Below the pieces are notes generated by a model, which made no database searches, had not been told where the DNA came from, and worked only from the letters and a program-made list of their open reading frames with translations. Both the position numbers and the translations under genes were made by a program. A DNA stretch of 64,000 bases from JANQIO01 sp965601975 (GTDB taxonomy: Bacteria; Pseudomonadota; Gammaproteobacteria; Pseudomonadales; Halieaceae), in NCBI GenBank assembly GCA_965601975.1, contig OZ271856.1:2418001-2482000 (forward strand), in the 5' to 3' direction. This document shows positions 24,463 through 32,700 of the stretch, piece after piece. Each line of letters begins with the position of its first letter. The first letter of the stretch is position 1.

Positions 24463-24491
24463 ATAATACCCGTGCACCCGGGGACCGTCAA
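24463..24491 (-). promoter_or_regulatory. Sigma70 promoter of the tRNA operon
   Basis: On the minus strand: TTGACG, 17-bp spacer, TATTAT, followed by TCGCGC. The spacing is optimal and the GC-rich stretch after the -10 resembles the discriminator of stringently controlled stable-RNA promoters. It lies upstream of tRNA-Pro with no competing gene. Confidence 0.8.
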
Positions 24492-24507
24492 TTGAGGTTC
24501 CGCGCGC

Positions 24508-24536
24508 TTTTGCTGCCCATGAGCCCGTGCGATAAT
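24508..24536 (+). promoter_or_regulatory. Candidate sigma70 promoter of folD
   Basis: TTTTGC, 17-bp spacer, GATAAT at 24531-24536, about 34 bases before the folD start. The -10 is good, the -35 poor. It lies back-to-back with the tRNA promoter. Confidence 0.4.
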
Positions 24537-24569
24537 CCGCGCCTTTCACGCCAACAGGAGTTCTTCAGC

Positions 24570-25415
24570 ATGGCCGCACAGGTCCTCGACGGCAAAGCAC
24601 TGGCAGCACAAACCGAGCTTGAGCTGGAATCACGGGTCGCAGCGCTCAAGGAGAAATCCGGCGGCAAACCGCCCATCCTCGCCACCATCCTGGTGGGTGA
24701 AGACCCCGCCTCCGCCACCTACGTCCGCATGAAGGGGAATGCCTGCCGGCGCATCGGCATGGAGTCACAGGCCATCGAGCTGCCCACAGAGACGACCACC
24801 GAGCAGTTGCTGGACAAGATCGCCGAGCTGAACGCCAACCCGGATGTGCACGGCATCCTGCTGCAACACCCGGTGCCGCCACAGATCGACGAGCGCGCCT
24901 GTTTCGACGCCATCAGTCTCGAGAAGGACGTCGATGGGGTGACCTGCCTGGGCTTCGGACGCATGGCCATGGGGGAAGCCGCCTATGGCTGCGCGACACC
25001 CCAGGGCATCATGCGTATGCTCGCGCACTACGAGATCCCCATCGAGGGCAAGCACGCCGTGGTGGTCGGTCGCTCCCCTATTCTCGGCAAACCGATGGCG
25101 ATGATGCTGCTGCAGCAGAACGCCACGGTCACCATCTGTCATTCACGTACGCAGGACCTGCCCGAGATCGTCAAGCAGGCCGATATCCTGGTGGGTGCCG
25201 TGGGCAAACCGGAATTCATTCGCGGCGACTGGGTGAAAGACGGCGCCGTGGTCATCGACGCAGGCTATCACCCGGGCGGTGTGGGCGACATCGAGCTGGA
25301 CGCCATAGTCGACCGCGTCGAAGCCTATACGCCGGTACCTGGCGGTGTCGGGCCCATGACGATCAATACACTGATCTACCAGTGCGTCGAGTCCGGCGAG
25401 AAAAGTATGGCGTGA
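24570..25415 (+). CDS. folD: Methylenetetrahydrofolate dehydrogenase / methenyltetrahydrofolate cyclohydrolase
   Basis: 281-residue bifunctional enzyme of one-carbon metabolism linking 5,10-methylene- and 10-formyl-THF with NADP. Motifs: SATYVRMKGNACRRIGM (catalytic Tyr-x3-Lys), GILLQHPVPPQIDE, KDVDGVTCLGFG, AVVVGRSPILGKPMAMMLL (dinucleotide binding) and PGGVGPMTINTLI. The ATG at 24570 has AGGAG 9 bases upstream; the longer frame from 24492 adds sequence unlike the family. In Pseudomonas folD neighbours cysS/glnS/ppiB and tRNA genes; here the tRNAs are adjacent but cysS-glnS-ppiB lies 18 kb away. Confidence 0.96.
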   Translation: MAAQVLDGKALAAQTELELESRVAALKEKSGGKPPILATILVGEDPASATYVRMKGNACRRIGMESQAIELPTETTTEQLLDKIAELNANPDVHGILLQHPVPPQIDERACFDAISLEKDVDGVTCLGFGRMAMGEAAYGCATPQGIMRMLAHYEIPIEGKHAVVVGRSPILGKPMAMMLLQQNATVTICHSRTQDLPEIVKQADILVGAVGKPEFIRGDWVKDGAVVIDAGYHPGGVGDIELDAIVDRVEAYTPVPGGVGPMTINTLIYQCVESGEKSMA

Positions 25416-25420
25416 GGGGG

Positions 25421-25435
25421 TCCGGAACTTCCGGA
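25421..25435. repeat. 15-bp palindrome between convergent ends
   Basis: TCCGGAA-C-TTCCGGA lies exactly between the folD stop and the stop of the convergent small gene. No T run follows on either strand, so it may be a weak bidirectional terminator or an mRNA end-stabilising hairpin. Confidence 0.45.
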
Positions 25436-25705
25436 TCAGGCTTCTGCGTCGAGGCGACAGTGCCAGCGGGCAATGCCGAGCTTCTTCATGTTTTGAATCA
25501 GCGTGCGGTGGCTGCGAAACCGCTTGGGTTGGCCGCGGAAGGTCGTCAGCATGCCGTCTGCCTCATCCCGGCGGCTGGCATCGCGAAGGCGAACTCCCAG
25601 GTCAAAGCGCACCCCGTAGCCGACCCCGTCTGAGTCGACCCTTGGATGCCGCAGCTCGCGCTTGATCACCAGCTGCTTCAATTCCCTTTCGTTGAAGCCT
25701 CGCAC
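25436..25705 (-). CDS. Small uncharacterised protein, 89 residues
   Basis: Begins at GTG 25705 (AGGG 9 bases upstream) with VRGFNERELKQLVIKREL and ends KKLGIARWHCRLDAEA. The frame is open 42 codons further upstream to a TAG, but no better start is seen. The middle RFDLGVRLRDASRRDEADGMLTTFRGQPKRFRSHRTLIQNMKKLG has the same style as the N-terminal part of the gene at 27644-28321 (small beta elements, then a 'basic residue, then D/SHRTLI-x5-LG' helix). I do not recognise a named family with certainty; plasmid partition-related proteins have a similar layout. Real-gene status is moderately supported by composition and its convergent fit with folD. Confidence 0.5.
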   Translation of the reverse strand: MRGFNERELKQLVIKRELRHPRVDSDGVGYGVRFDLGVRLRDASRRDEADGMLTTFRGQPKRFRSHRTLIQNMKKLGIARWHCRLDAEA

Positions 25706-25829
25706 TTCGATTTCCCTGCGGTAAGAAGATACCCGCCACGATATGAGCTGCCCGCGGGCAAGTCCACGAGCAGGGGTGCAAATCTAGACCGAATTCACAG
25801 AAATTTGCGGCATTTCTGCCGCTGCGGGA

Positions 25830-26504
25830 CTAGCCCAGCGCCATGTCCGCATCCACGCAAATCAGTGCCTGGACGCGGTCCGCGTCGTCGTTTCCTGCGC
25901 TGAAATGAGTGAGGCAGCGAACGCTGTCATCAGGCAGGCGCATCCAGCGATGGCCGACCGCAATGTCCTCGCCCGCGGACAGCTGGTTGCGGATGAAATT
26001 GACCTCTGAAAAGTAGGTGGGACTCAGGGTCTGCTTGATCGGCACACCGTTGCCGCACTGGTGCAGGTAGAGAATCGCGTCGAAAGAATCCCGCAATTGC
26101 TCCTGGGCCCGGGCAATCCTGCCCGACCAGGTGAACTTCACGGCATCGTCGGCGCTGGTCTCGAAGATGCGGGCATTGTCCGTGTCCTCGTAGAGGCGGT
26201 ACTCACCGTTGGACAGGGCCAGCCTGAGGCGGTCGCCCTGCTTGCCGCCGTTGCCCATGTGGCGGGGGCCTATGGCCTCGTAAAAGTCGTCGGGCAGCGC
26301 GAACTCGTATATCCCGTTGCTGAAGCCACCCTGATCGTGGAACAGCAGGTAATGGTGATTGTGGCTTGCGGCAAACACCACGGCGCCCTCCGCGTCGGGT
26401 GCCGGCATGATCAGTGCGGCATTCGACTGGGTCTGGTTGGGGAACCGCCGCAACAGCGCCAGGAAACGGGCGCTAAAGCAAGCCATATCAACGGGTCGCG
26501 CCAT
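25830..26504 (-). CDS. Uncharacterised protein, 224 residues
   Basis: ATG at 26504 with AAGG about 12 bases upstream; a second ATG six codons in is equally possible. No signal peptide or membrane segment. Notable stretches: VVFAASHNHHYLLFHDQGGFSNGIYEFALPDDFYEAIGPRH, NGEYRLYEDTDNARIF, FTWSGRIARAQEQLRDSFDAILYLHQCGNGVPIKQTLSPTYFSEVNFIRNQLSAGEDIAVGHRWMRLPDDSVRCLTHF. The protein is rich in aromatic and His residues and looks like a folded cytoplasmic domain. I do not recognise the family. It stands alone between the small gene and the CheB-like gene, pointing the other way. Confidence 0.65.
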   Translation of the reverse strand: MARPVDMACFSARFLALLRRFPNQTQSNAALIMPAPDAEGAVVFAASHNHHYLLFHDQGGFSNGIYEFALPDDFYEAIGPRHMGNGGKQGDRLRLALSNGEYRLYEDTDNARIFETSADDAVKFTWSGRIARAQEQLRDSFDAILYLHQCGNGVPIKQTLSPTYFSEVNFIRNQLSAGEDIAVGHRWMRLPDDSVRCLTHFSAGNDDADRVQALICVDADMALG

Positions 26505-26705
26505 TGATTATTTCGCCTTGTTCTTAGACATGCTGGGAATATACACGTAATGGGGGCCCTAGAGGAACGCCGCACCGCCAATTCATGAACGGGTTCCGGG
26601 TATTGTGCGCGTTGACGGCACTTTCTCGCATAATCGGCACATTTCGGTTGCTCCAGCGGCCCTATGCTGCTCTGCTAGGGCTATGAGTGAACACCGGGAA
26701 ACCCC

Positions 26706-27629
26706 TTGCCTGATCATCCGGTGATCGGGCTGATTTGCGATCACAGCTCGCCGATCCTGGCGGGGGACATCATGCGCGCCGGATACCGGGTTACCCGGGT
26801 TGCGCCGGACGCCCTGGTACCGGGTGAAGTCGCCAGCGTCGATGCCTGGGTGCTGGATTGCGAGGACCCCGGGCAGGTCGCCGAAGCGACCCTGTGGCTG
26901 GAGCCCCGGGTGCTCGCACTGAGCAACCGACCGCAGCCCTCGGAGCTGCAGGCCTACCGGGACTGGTGTGAACGCATCATCACCACGCTGGACAAGTGGA
27001 CATCCCATCTTCGTCATCCCGACCTGGCCGATACCGCTTCGGATCCCAATGCGGTGGCTGACGTGGAAGCCGTCTGGCTGCTGGTGGGCTCGACCGGGGC
27101 GTTTGGTGCGGCCAGCCGCTTCTTCTCCAACTTCAGCCACGTGCCGAAGCTGGCTTTTGTGTACGCCCAGCATATCGATCCCCGCCAGGAATCCAGCCTC
27201 ACTGCGATCGCCCGCGCTAACCGCGACCTGGTCTGCAGGCTCGCCCTGGGTCGACACTGGCTGAACCCCGGGCACGTGCTTATCGTTCCCGCCAGCAGCC
27301 AGCTCCGCTTCAATCGCAGTGGTGAGGTCTTCAGCAGCCGCGATGCCTGGGAAGCACCGGAAACTCCCAGCATCGACGCTCTGGCACTGGCTATGTCCGG
27401 GATGAAACCGGCACCGGCGGGCGCCATTGTTTTCAGCGGCGCCGGCCGCGACGGCAGCACCGGCCTGCAGGCCCTCTCGCAAATGGGTACCAGGATCTGG
27501 GTGCAGGACCCGGACTGCTGTGAGGCTCCGTCGATGCCTGCCGCGGTTATCGAGGCAGGGCTGGCGAGCGTGATCGACAGCCCCGAGCGCCTGGCCCGGC
27601 AGCTGATGTCGATGTACCCGAGGACCTGA
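26706..27629 (+). CDS. CheB-type protein-glutamate methylesterase (ChpB-like)
   Basis: 307-residue protein whose C-terminal two-thirds is a CheB methylesterase domain that would demethylate the PilJ-like MCP. Catalytic triad is present: Ser in WLLVGSTGAF, His in FVYAQHIDPRQESS, Asp in IVFSGAGRDGSTGL. The N-terminal ~110 residues take the place of a receiver domain but show no clear phospho-acceptor set (VDAWVLDCEDPG is the only candidate), as in ChpB-type proteins. The frame is closed upstream at 26688, so the start must be TTG 26706 or GTG 26721; both have weak ribosome sites. It is on the strand opposite the chp operon, 1.6 kb beyond chpC. Confidence 0.82.
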   Translation: MPDHPVIGLICDHSSPILAGDIMRAGYRVTRVAPDALVPGEVASVDAWVLDCEDPGQVAEATLWLEPRVLALSNRPQPSELQAYRDWCERIITTLDKWTSHLRHPDLADTASDPNAVADVEAVWLLVGSTGAFGAASRFFSNFSHVPKLAFVYAQHIDPRQESSLTAIARANRDLVCRLALGRHWLNPGHVLIVPASSQLRFNRSGEVFSSRDAWEAPETPSIDALALAMSGMKPAPAGAIVFSGAGRDGSTGLQALSQMGTRIWVQDPDCCEAPSMPAAVIEAGLASVIDSPERLARQLMSMYPRT

Positions 27630-27648
27630 CGCCGGTCGGCGCGTCAGG
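27625..27648. repeat. Hairpin containing both stop codons of a convergent gene pair
   Basis: CCTGACG ... CGTCAGG (7-bp arms, 27625-27631 and 27642-27648) with an inner CCG/CGG. The arms contain the stop codons of the CheB-like gene and of the convergent partition-like gene. May act as a bidirectional transcript end; no T runs. Confidence 0.45.
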
Positions 27649-28321
27649 CGGAAGCGCCCAGGTCGAGTGACGACAGGTACTGATTCTTGCAGCGACGCTT
27701 GAACTCCTCGGCACAGTAGTCGGAGAGGAGTTCGGCGAGGCCCTCGGCGTCGATCCCCGCACCGCGCGCGTAGCGGAACAGGGCCTTTTCTGCCCGCTCG
27801 GGCACTGGCCAGCGCGAAAGATAGACCTCACACCAGCACAGCGTCAGTGCGCGCAGATCGACAGGCTCTACAAGCCTTCCGGAGAGCGCCCGGGTGACGA
27901 GCTCCAGGCGCTGGCGCGATGAACCCAGGTGGCCGTCAAGCAGGTCAGCCACCCTCGCCTGGGCCGCCTCGTGATTCTGCCGGCGCTGCCGGGAGAGATA
28001 GGACTCCCGGGTGGGACTGAAAGCGGCGCCGGGGTCCCAGAGGCTGACGTCGACTTCGAATTCCTCTACGCCGAGCCTGCGCAGGCAGGCCAGCGCCCGG
28101 TCGGGACACTTGATGGTTTTTTCTGTTCCCGCCCGGGTCACCAGAACCGCGGGCACGGGCAGTCCGTTGTCAGACTGGTAGGTGCCTTCCACCAGGAAAC
28201 CATCCGGTGTAACGCCGCGCAGGACGACCCGCGTAAGCTTCCCTTCCTGGATCGCTTCCCGCAGTTCCTGCTCCGGCAGGGGTAGCCGAGGCGTGTGTGT
28301 ATTAACTTTGCTCAGCAGCAC
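27644..28321 (-). CDS. Plasmid replication/partition-related-like protein (tentative), 225 residues
   Basis: GTG start at 28321 with GGAGG 8 bases upstream. The N-terminal ~95 residues read LPLPEQELREAIQEGKLTRVVLRGVTPDGFLVEGTYQ, LVTRAGTEKTIKCPDRALACLRRLGVEEFEVDVSLWDP, a layout I associate, from memory, with chromosomal proteins annotated as plasmid replication/partition related. The C-terminal half is helical and basic (SRQRRQNHEAAQARVADLL, AEKALFRYARGAGIDAEGLAELLSDYCAEEFKRRCKNQYL). No ParA/ParB partner is nearby, so a role in segregation is doubtful. The family assignment is uncertain; the gene itself is well supported. Confidence 0.6.
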   Translation of the reverse strand: MLLSKVNTHTPRLPLPEQELREAIQEGKLTRVVLRGVTPDGFLVEGTYQSDNGLPVPAVLVTRAGTEKTIKCPDRALACLRRLGVEEFEVDVSLWDPGAAFSPTRESYLSRQRRQNHEAAQARVADLLDGHLGSSRQRLELVTRALSGRLVEPVDLRALTLCWCEVYLSRWPVPERAEKALFRYARGAGIDAEGLAELLSDYCAEEFKRRCKNQYLSSLDLGASA

Positions 28322-28824
28322 AATGAACCTCCCTGACGGCTCTGACGGCCGTTACAAGGCAATGCAGATGCTAATTGCCGACGAATTAAATTTGCAGCGC
28401 TGTAATAAAAATGCCTTGACCTGTGCGAGGGCGGCGCTATTGTTACCTCATTGGTACTTCCGGCGACCACCGTTTCACCAGCAATTCCGGAGAACGGTGG
28501 TAATAGGGGTATAAGCCGCAGGGCGCCATGATCGGCAGAGAACTGATCAGGTACCGTGCGGGATCGAGCTGGCGCCGACCCATACAATAACTGGGCGCCC
28601 TCGAATCCAAGCCGGATAAACGTGTTGCGTGAACATCGGCCGCCAGCGGTATAAGGGCTGCCAGAAGTGCTCGCAGACTGTCGAGAATTTCGAGTTGACA
28701 CACTCGAGGTAGACGAAAGTCGCGAGCTGAACGCAAACGGCGCAGGCCCCGACGGGCAACGAGGTGAAAGAGGCGAAACCATGCCACACCCGCGCCAGAC
28801 AGATGTACCAATACGAGGTGACGA
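28322..28824. other. 503-bp intergenic region between divergent genes
   Basis: No convincing gene. An 8-bp inverted repeat CCACCGTT/AACGGTGG (28467-28500) and a duplicated TCTGACGGC lie near the left end. A 52-codon frame from a GTG near 28656 ends in a TGA that overlaps the ATG of the next gene, but its third-position GC is low for this genome, so I do not call it. Open frames on the minus strand here are Ser/Arg/Pro-rich and look non-coding. The promoters of the two flanking genes must be in this region. Confidence 0.5.
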
Positions 28825-29214
28825 ATGAACTCCCCTTCCGGTAGTGTTATCAAGGACGCAGAACTCACTCATCGCGAAGCTCCTGAAGAGGACCTGGAGT
28901 CAGTCCCTGCGAAAAGCCCGCACCGCAAGTACCTGGTGCTTCTGGCTTTGCACATGGTCCACACAGATGATCCCAAGGTGTTCAGCAAGGCGACGGACTG
29001 CAGTGAACGCACGTTCCACTACGTCAAGAGCCGCCTGTGCAAACACGATGGCGTAATCATCAGCTACGACAGGCGCGCAGGGCGCTACATTGTCGTGCAC
29101 TCGGGGGTTCTCGACCTGAACCGGGTGGCGGAGCTTATGAAACGACACTATCCCAAGCGCTACGCCAATATCGAGCGCCTGGCCCGGGAGAGTCGGGCGA
29201 ATTTTGTAGGGTAA
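28825..29214 (+). CDS. Small putative HTH protein, 129 residues
   Basis: Acidic, disordered N-terminal ~30 residues, then SPHRKYLVLLALHMVHTDDPKVFSKATDCSERTFHYVKSRLCKHDGVIISYDRRAGRYIVVHSGVLDLNRVAELMKRHYP. The pattern helix, KATDCSERTFHYVKSRL (recognition-helix-like) and a two-strand wing (GVIISYDRRAGRYIVV) suggests a winged helix-turn-helix. I do not recognise a named family. It faces chpC with 45 bp between stops. A regulatory role for the neighbouring chp operon is possible but unsupported. Confidence 0.65.
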   Translation: MNSPSGSVIKDAELTHREAPEEDLESVPAKSPHRKYLVLLALHMVHTDDPKVFSKATDCSERTFHYVKSRLCKHDGVIISYDRRAGRYIVVHSGVLDLNRVAELMKRHYPKRYANIERLARESRANFVG

Positions 29215-29259
29215 GGCTTTTCCTTGCACTGGCATCGATAGTTCCCACAGCGGTCGGCA

Positions 29260-29691
29260 TCAGCCGGCCGCGTACAGCATCTTGGTCAGGTCCGGAATAA
29301 GATAGAGCTCGTTGTGCATGCGGGTCGCCCCCACAAACACACCCTCTGACGGCAGATCGACCTCATTCAACCAGGAGGGCTCAATGCGGCCCGGCGAGGC
29401 TGTGCCGGAAAATGCCAGCGCGCAGAACGGCGGTGCGTGATCCTTGTCGGCCTTGAACACGCCAACTGTGGTCAGGCGGTCCGCCGACGGTTCTTCCAGC
29501 CCGCACTTCACATCCAGAGACTCGATCTCCAGCTCGTAACCGCGCCAGGTGAACACGCCGAGGTCGCCGGGCGACCGGCCCGCGAAGTTGACCTGCTGCA
29601 CCTCCGCCAGCGCGCTCAGGGGCAGGATGACCTGGCGCCCGTCGCTCAGGGGCAGGAATGCCACATCCAGTGAATCTGCCGGTCCTACCAC
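29260..29691 (-). CDS. chpC: CheW-like adaptor, ChpC-type
   Basis: 143-residue single CheW-like domain: LDVAFLPLSDGRQVILPLSALAEVQQV, GDLGVFTWRGYELEIESLDVKCG and a C-terminal RMHNELYLIPDLTKML. In Pseudomonas ChpC is an auxiliary CheW linking a receptor to ChpA. GTG start at 29691 with AGGGGAG upstream; 11 bp after the chpA stop, so it is the last gene of the operon. The domain is more divergent than the PilI-like CheW at the other end of the operon. Confidence 0.85.
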   Translation of the reverse strand: MVGPADSLDVAFLPLSDGRQVILPLSALAEVQQVNFAGRSPGDLGVFTWRGYELEIESLDVKCGLEEPSADRLTTVGVFKADKDHAPPFCALAFSGTASPGRIEPSWLNEVDLPSEGVFVGATRMHNELYLIPDLTKMLYAAG

Positions 29692-29702
29692 AACAATCTC
29701 CC

Positions 29703-32700
29703 CTAGCTAGCCATGGCCGGTGTATCGAGGTGCCGCTGGATCATTGCCTGCATACCCTCGGCACTGTTCGAGCCCTTGGCCATGAAATCGGTGGCACCGA
29801 CCTTGCGCGCCTCCTGGCGGTGCTTTTCTCCATCACGGGACGACACCACTACCGTCGGTACGTTCGCCATCACAGGCAGGCGGCGCATGTTGGCGATGAA
29901 GTCGAAGCCGTTCATGTTCGGCATCTCGAGGTCAGTAAAGATAAAGTCCGGCGGCCTTGTGGTTTCCGCCAGGTAGTCAAGCGCCGCCTCGCCGTCTTCG
30001 GCGGTGACGACTTCGTAGTTGAGGCTGGACAGTCGCTTCTCGTAAGTGCGGCGCATCATCACCGAGTCGTCGACGCAGAGCACGACAATGCGGTGATCCT
30101 CCTGCTCCGCCGAGCTGTCGCTCAGCGAATCGGCGTAATCCACCTGCCGGATCAGTTCGTTGAGATCCAGTGCCAGTACCGGCCGGCCATCGGGCTTCAA
30201 TGAACCGCCGGCAATGCCGGGCACGCTGGTAAACTGCGCACCCAGGCTCCGAATGACGAGTTCTTCGGCGTTGGTCACCGAGTCGGCATAGAAGGCCACG
30301 CGGCGGCGTCCGTGACGCGCGAACAGCACCGGGACGAAGTCGGGCATATTCTCATGGGGCAGCGCCGGCGTGCCGCCACGCACCGTCCCCAGGTAGCGAA
30401 TCTCATACTGTTCGTTACGGAACGTGATGCGTTCACCCGCATCGGAAATTGCCCGGGCAATCTCGTCGCGGTGCCTGAAGTCTGATCCGTCCAGCGAGGT
30501 CAGCGGCACAGCCACCTCCTCTTCGCCGATTGCCGCCAGCAGGGCCCCGTTCACCATGATGCTGGCGGGGACGCGGATATCGAACTGGGTGTAGAAGCCG
30601 GGCTTGGAGCTGACTTCCACCGTGCCACCGATCTGGGCGATGGACTGCTGTACCACGTCCATGCCGACGCCACGGCCGGAAATGTCAGTCACCTTGTCAG
30701 CGGTCGAAAGCCCGCTGTGGAAGATCAACTGCAGCGCATCAGTCTCTGTGATGCGCTCGTCCTCCTGCAGTATGCCGCGCTCCACCGCCTTGCGACGCAG
30801 GGTTTCTGGCGCGAGGCCCTTGCCGTCGTCCATCAGGCGGATGACAAATTCTGCCGCCTGGCGATAAATAATCAGCGAGACCTTGCCGGTCTCCGGCTTG
30901 CCGCGCGCCTTGCGCTCCTCCGGCATCTCGACGCCGTGGTCCACGGAGTTCCGCAGCATGTGCTCCAGCGCGGTTTTCACCTGTTCGAATACGGAAACGT
31001 CGAGGCCCCCGTCGTCACAGGTCAGGTCAAAATCGACGCTCTTGCCAAGCTGGCGGCTGACCTGGTTGATCAGGCGGCGGAAGCCCGGGCCGAGGCGATT
31101 GAAGTTCACCAGGCGCAGCAGGCGCAGGTCCGACTGGCTGCCCTCGATCAGGCGCGACGATGACATCGCCTCGCCCATGGCTGTTTGCACGTGATCACCG
31201 AGCTGCTTCGCTTCCTCGTGCAAGTCGAAGGCGGCCTCGCGCAGAATTGCCGCCAGGCCCTGCTTCTCGGTCAGGCGGTCCATTTCCAGCGGGTCGAAGT
31301 TCTCACCTTCCGGCACGGACTCGGTCTTGGCCTGGATTTCGGTATCGAGCTGCAGCGACAGCTTGTCGACGATGTCTTCAACGCGGCGCGCCAGCGACTG
31401 CACGGATACCCGGTCCTGCTGTGCAAGGTCCAGCGCGCGGCGCGTGCGGACGTTGCTCATGCTGACCTCGAGCCCGGTGTCGAGCAGGCGGTCGATACGG
31501 CCGGTGCCCACGCGGATGGAATCCACCACGCTGCCCACGGCGGGGAGCTGGTCTTCCACCTCCTCCTGCTGGGCCGGTACCGAGGACTGTTCGCCGGAAG
31601 CCGCAGCGGGCTGTTCCTGCTGCTCCGGCTCCTCCGGCTTGTGGCCCCAGTCCATGTTGTACTGCTTCACATGCTGGGAGGCCTCGTGCAGCTGGTCGAG
31701 CTCGCTGTAGACCTCGGATTGTCCTGCCTTTTCCTTCAGGGTGCCCTTGTGCTCGAGTTCACCGATTTTGCTCTCGAACTCGTGCACCAGCTGGCCGTAG
31801 TTGCGCAAACCAATCGAGTTTGCGCCACCCTTGAGGGTATGCAGGGTGTTTTTGATAACCTGCACGGACTTGTCGTAATCGTCATTGAGAGCCGCGACGG
31901 CCACGTCGACTGAGTCGATGGAATCGTCGAGCGCCTCCAGGAAAATCTCCAGCAGTTCCTCGTCGATCTCCTCCACGGGGAACAGCACCACATCTGCGGA
32001 GGGCTTCTCCTCGGCAGCCGGCGCTTCGACAGTGCTCTCGGGCTCATCCCCGGCGGGGACTTCCGCGACAACGTCTTCGGTGGTTGACTCTTCGACGGCC
32101 GTCTCTTCGAGAGCGATCTCTTCAACCACCGGCTCTTCTTCGACCGGCTCTTCTTCGACCGGTTGTTCTTCGACCGGCTCTTCTGTGAGCGCCTCCTCCA
32201 CCACGGGAGCTTCCAGGACGACCTCTTCCACCGACTCGGGTTCGTCGAAGGCAGGCGCCTCCTGAGCAGTCTCGGCAACCGCTTCGAAGCTGTCGATTTC
32301 CTCGACCATGGGGAAATCGTCGTCGCTCAGGTCGAACTCGATACCGCCGGTGTCTAGACCCTCTGACTGGAGACCCAGCTCCTCTTCCAGGTCCAGGCTG
32401 CCTGCGGGCAGGCTGCCTGAGCCCAGGTCAAACTCTTCTACTTCCTCGATTTCATCGGAAAGGGCGCTCTCACTCCCCAGAGTAAGCTCTGGTTCGGAGG
32501 CGCCATCGAGCTTTGGGCTGAGGGGGTCTCCTGCAACCGTCTGCTCCTCGAACGCCGCGGGATCACCTTCCGGTGGTTCCGTTATCGGAATCTCCTCGGG
32601 TTTAAGCTCATCGCCTCCGGCCCCCGCTTCCGCGTAAGGCTCCGAGTGCAGTTCGATATCGGCGAGCTCGTCGCTATCCGCCTCTGCAGCGGATTTTGCC

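Noticed and set aside
28656..28827. Short plus-strand frame whose TGA overlaps the ATG of the HTH-like gene
   Set aside because: Tempting as a coupled leader, but only about 52 codons with low third-position GC and no recognisable domain.
28312..28872. 186-codon open frame on the minus strand upstream of the partition-like gene
   Set aside because: Ser/Arg/Pro-rich low-complexity translation, overlaps the start of the HTH-like gene, and would cover the promoter region.
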